Assembly: GCA_002712845.1 (NCBI GenBank)
Contig: PAUV01000095.1
Coordinates: 1 to 5,987 of the forward strand
Length of the DNA: 5,987 nt
Direction: 5' to 3'
Source of the DNA: Rhodopirellula sp.
Lineage (GTDB): Bacteria; Planctomycetota; Planctomycetia; Pirellulales; Pirellulaceae
Shown: piece by piece, positions 5,964 to 5,987 of the stretch
Layout of the letters: each line of letters opens with the position of its first letter
How positions within the stretch are numbered: the first letter of the stretch is position 1
The notes under the pieces: model-generated
Databases searched by the model: none
Seen by the model: the letters and a program-made list of their open reading frames with translations, nothing else
What the model was told of the DNA's origin: nothing
Translations under genes and position numbers: made by a program

Positions 5964-5987
5964 CGATTCACCCTTAGCCTGTTAACC

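Larger units (their letters stand above)
5718..5987. other. Region downstream of infB, no gene seen
   Basis: The last 270 bp contain no frame I can support. An ATG at 5927 gives only 16 codons. The usual neighbour rbfA does not start here. A weak stem, CACAG 5815-5819 with CTGTG 5834-5838, has no T-run, so no clear terminator for infB is present and transcription may continue to the next gene. Two symmetric sequences are listed separately. Confidence 0.5.

Overview
The window looks like chromosome from a planctomycete, probably Pirellulaceae (Rhodopirellula-like). This is inferred from the style of the NusA and IF2 proteins (a NusA with one helix-hairpin-helix module and an acidic tail, an IF2 with two IF2_N modules joined by a very long linker), from the moderate GC content, from the weak or absent Shine-Dalgarno sequences, and from a dispersed-type heptamer repeat at the left edge. 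No database search was possible, so the taxonomy is an inference.

Layout. Positions 1-61 are a perfect array of the heptamer GCTCCTC that runs off the left edge. Read leftward on the minus strand from an ATG at 281, an open frame encodes the first half of a response-regulator receiver (REC) domain. It loses receiver similarity just after the third beta strand, carries Tyr where the phosphorylated Asp should be, and then runs into the heptamer array. I treat it as a decayed or interrupted response regulator. Positions 282-1098 contain no confident gene. They hold two short tandem duplications, one doubtful 98-codon frame (374-670), and, at the right end, a good sigma70-type promoter (968-996) followed closely by a hairpin plus seven T's (1020-1055) that could attenuate the next gene.

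The main content is nusA (1099-2541, plus strand), for the transcription elongation/termination factor NusA, and infB (2868-5717, plus strand, GTG start), for translation initiation factor IF2. They are separated by 326 bp that contain several inverted repeats, the best being a two-part stem of 15 bp just upstream of infB. The nusA-infB order is a widely conserved core block; rimP is not found upstream and rbfA, the usual next gene, does not begin before the right edge. The final 270 bp hold a 12-bp perfect palindrome and an 8-bp-stem hairpin.

How the genes relate: NusA acts on RNA polymerase during elongation and termination, and IF2 places initiator tRNA on the ribosome, so the block links transcription and translation. 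I found no clearly new biological system. The points most worth checking are the broken receiver gene fused to the heptamer array, the possible attenuator in front of nusA, and the structured leader of infB.
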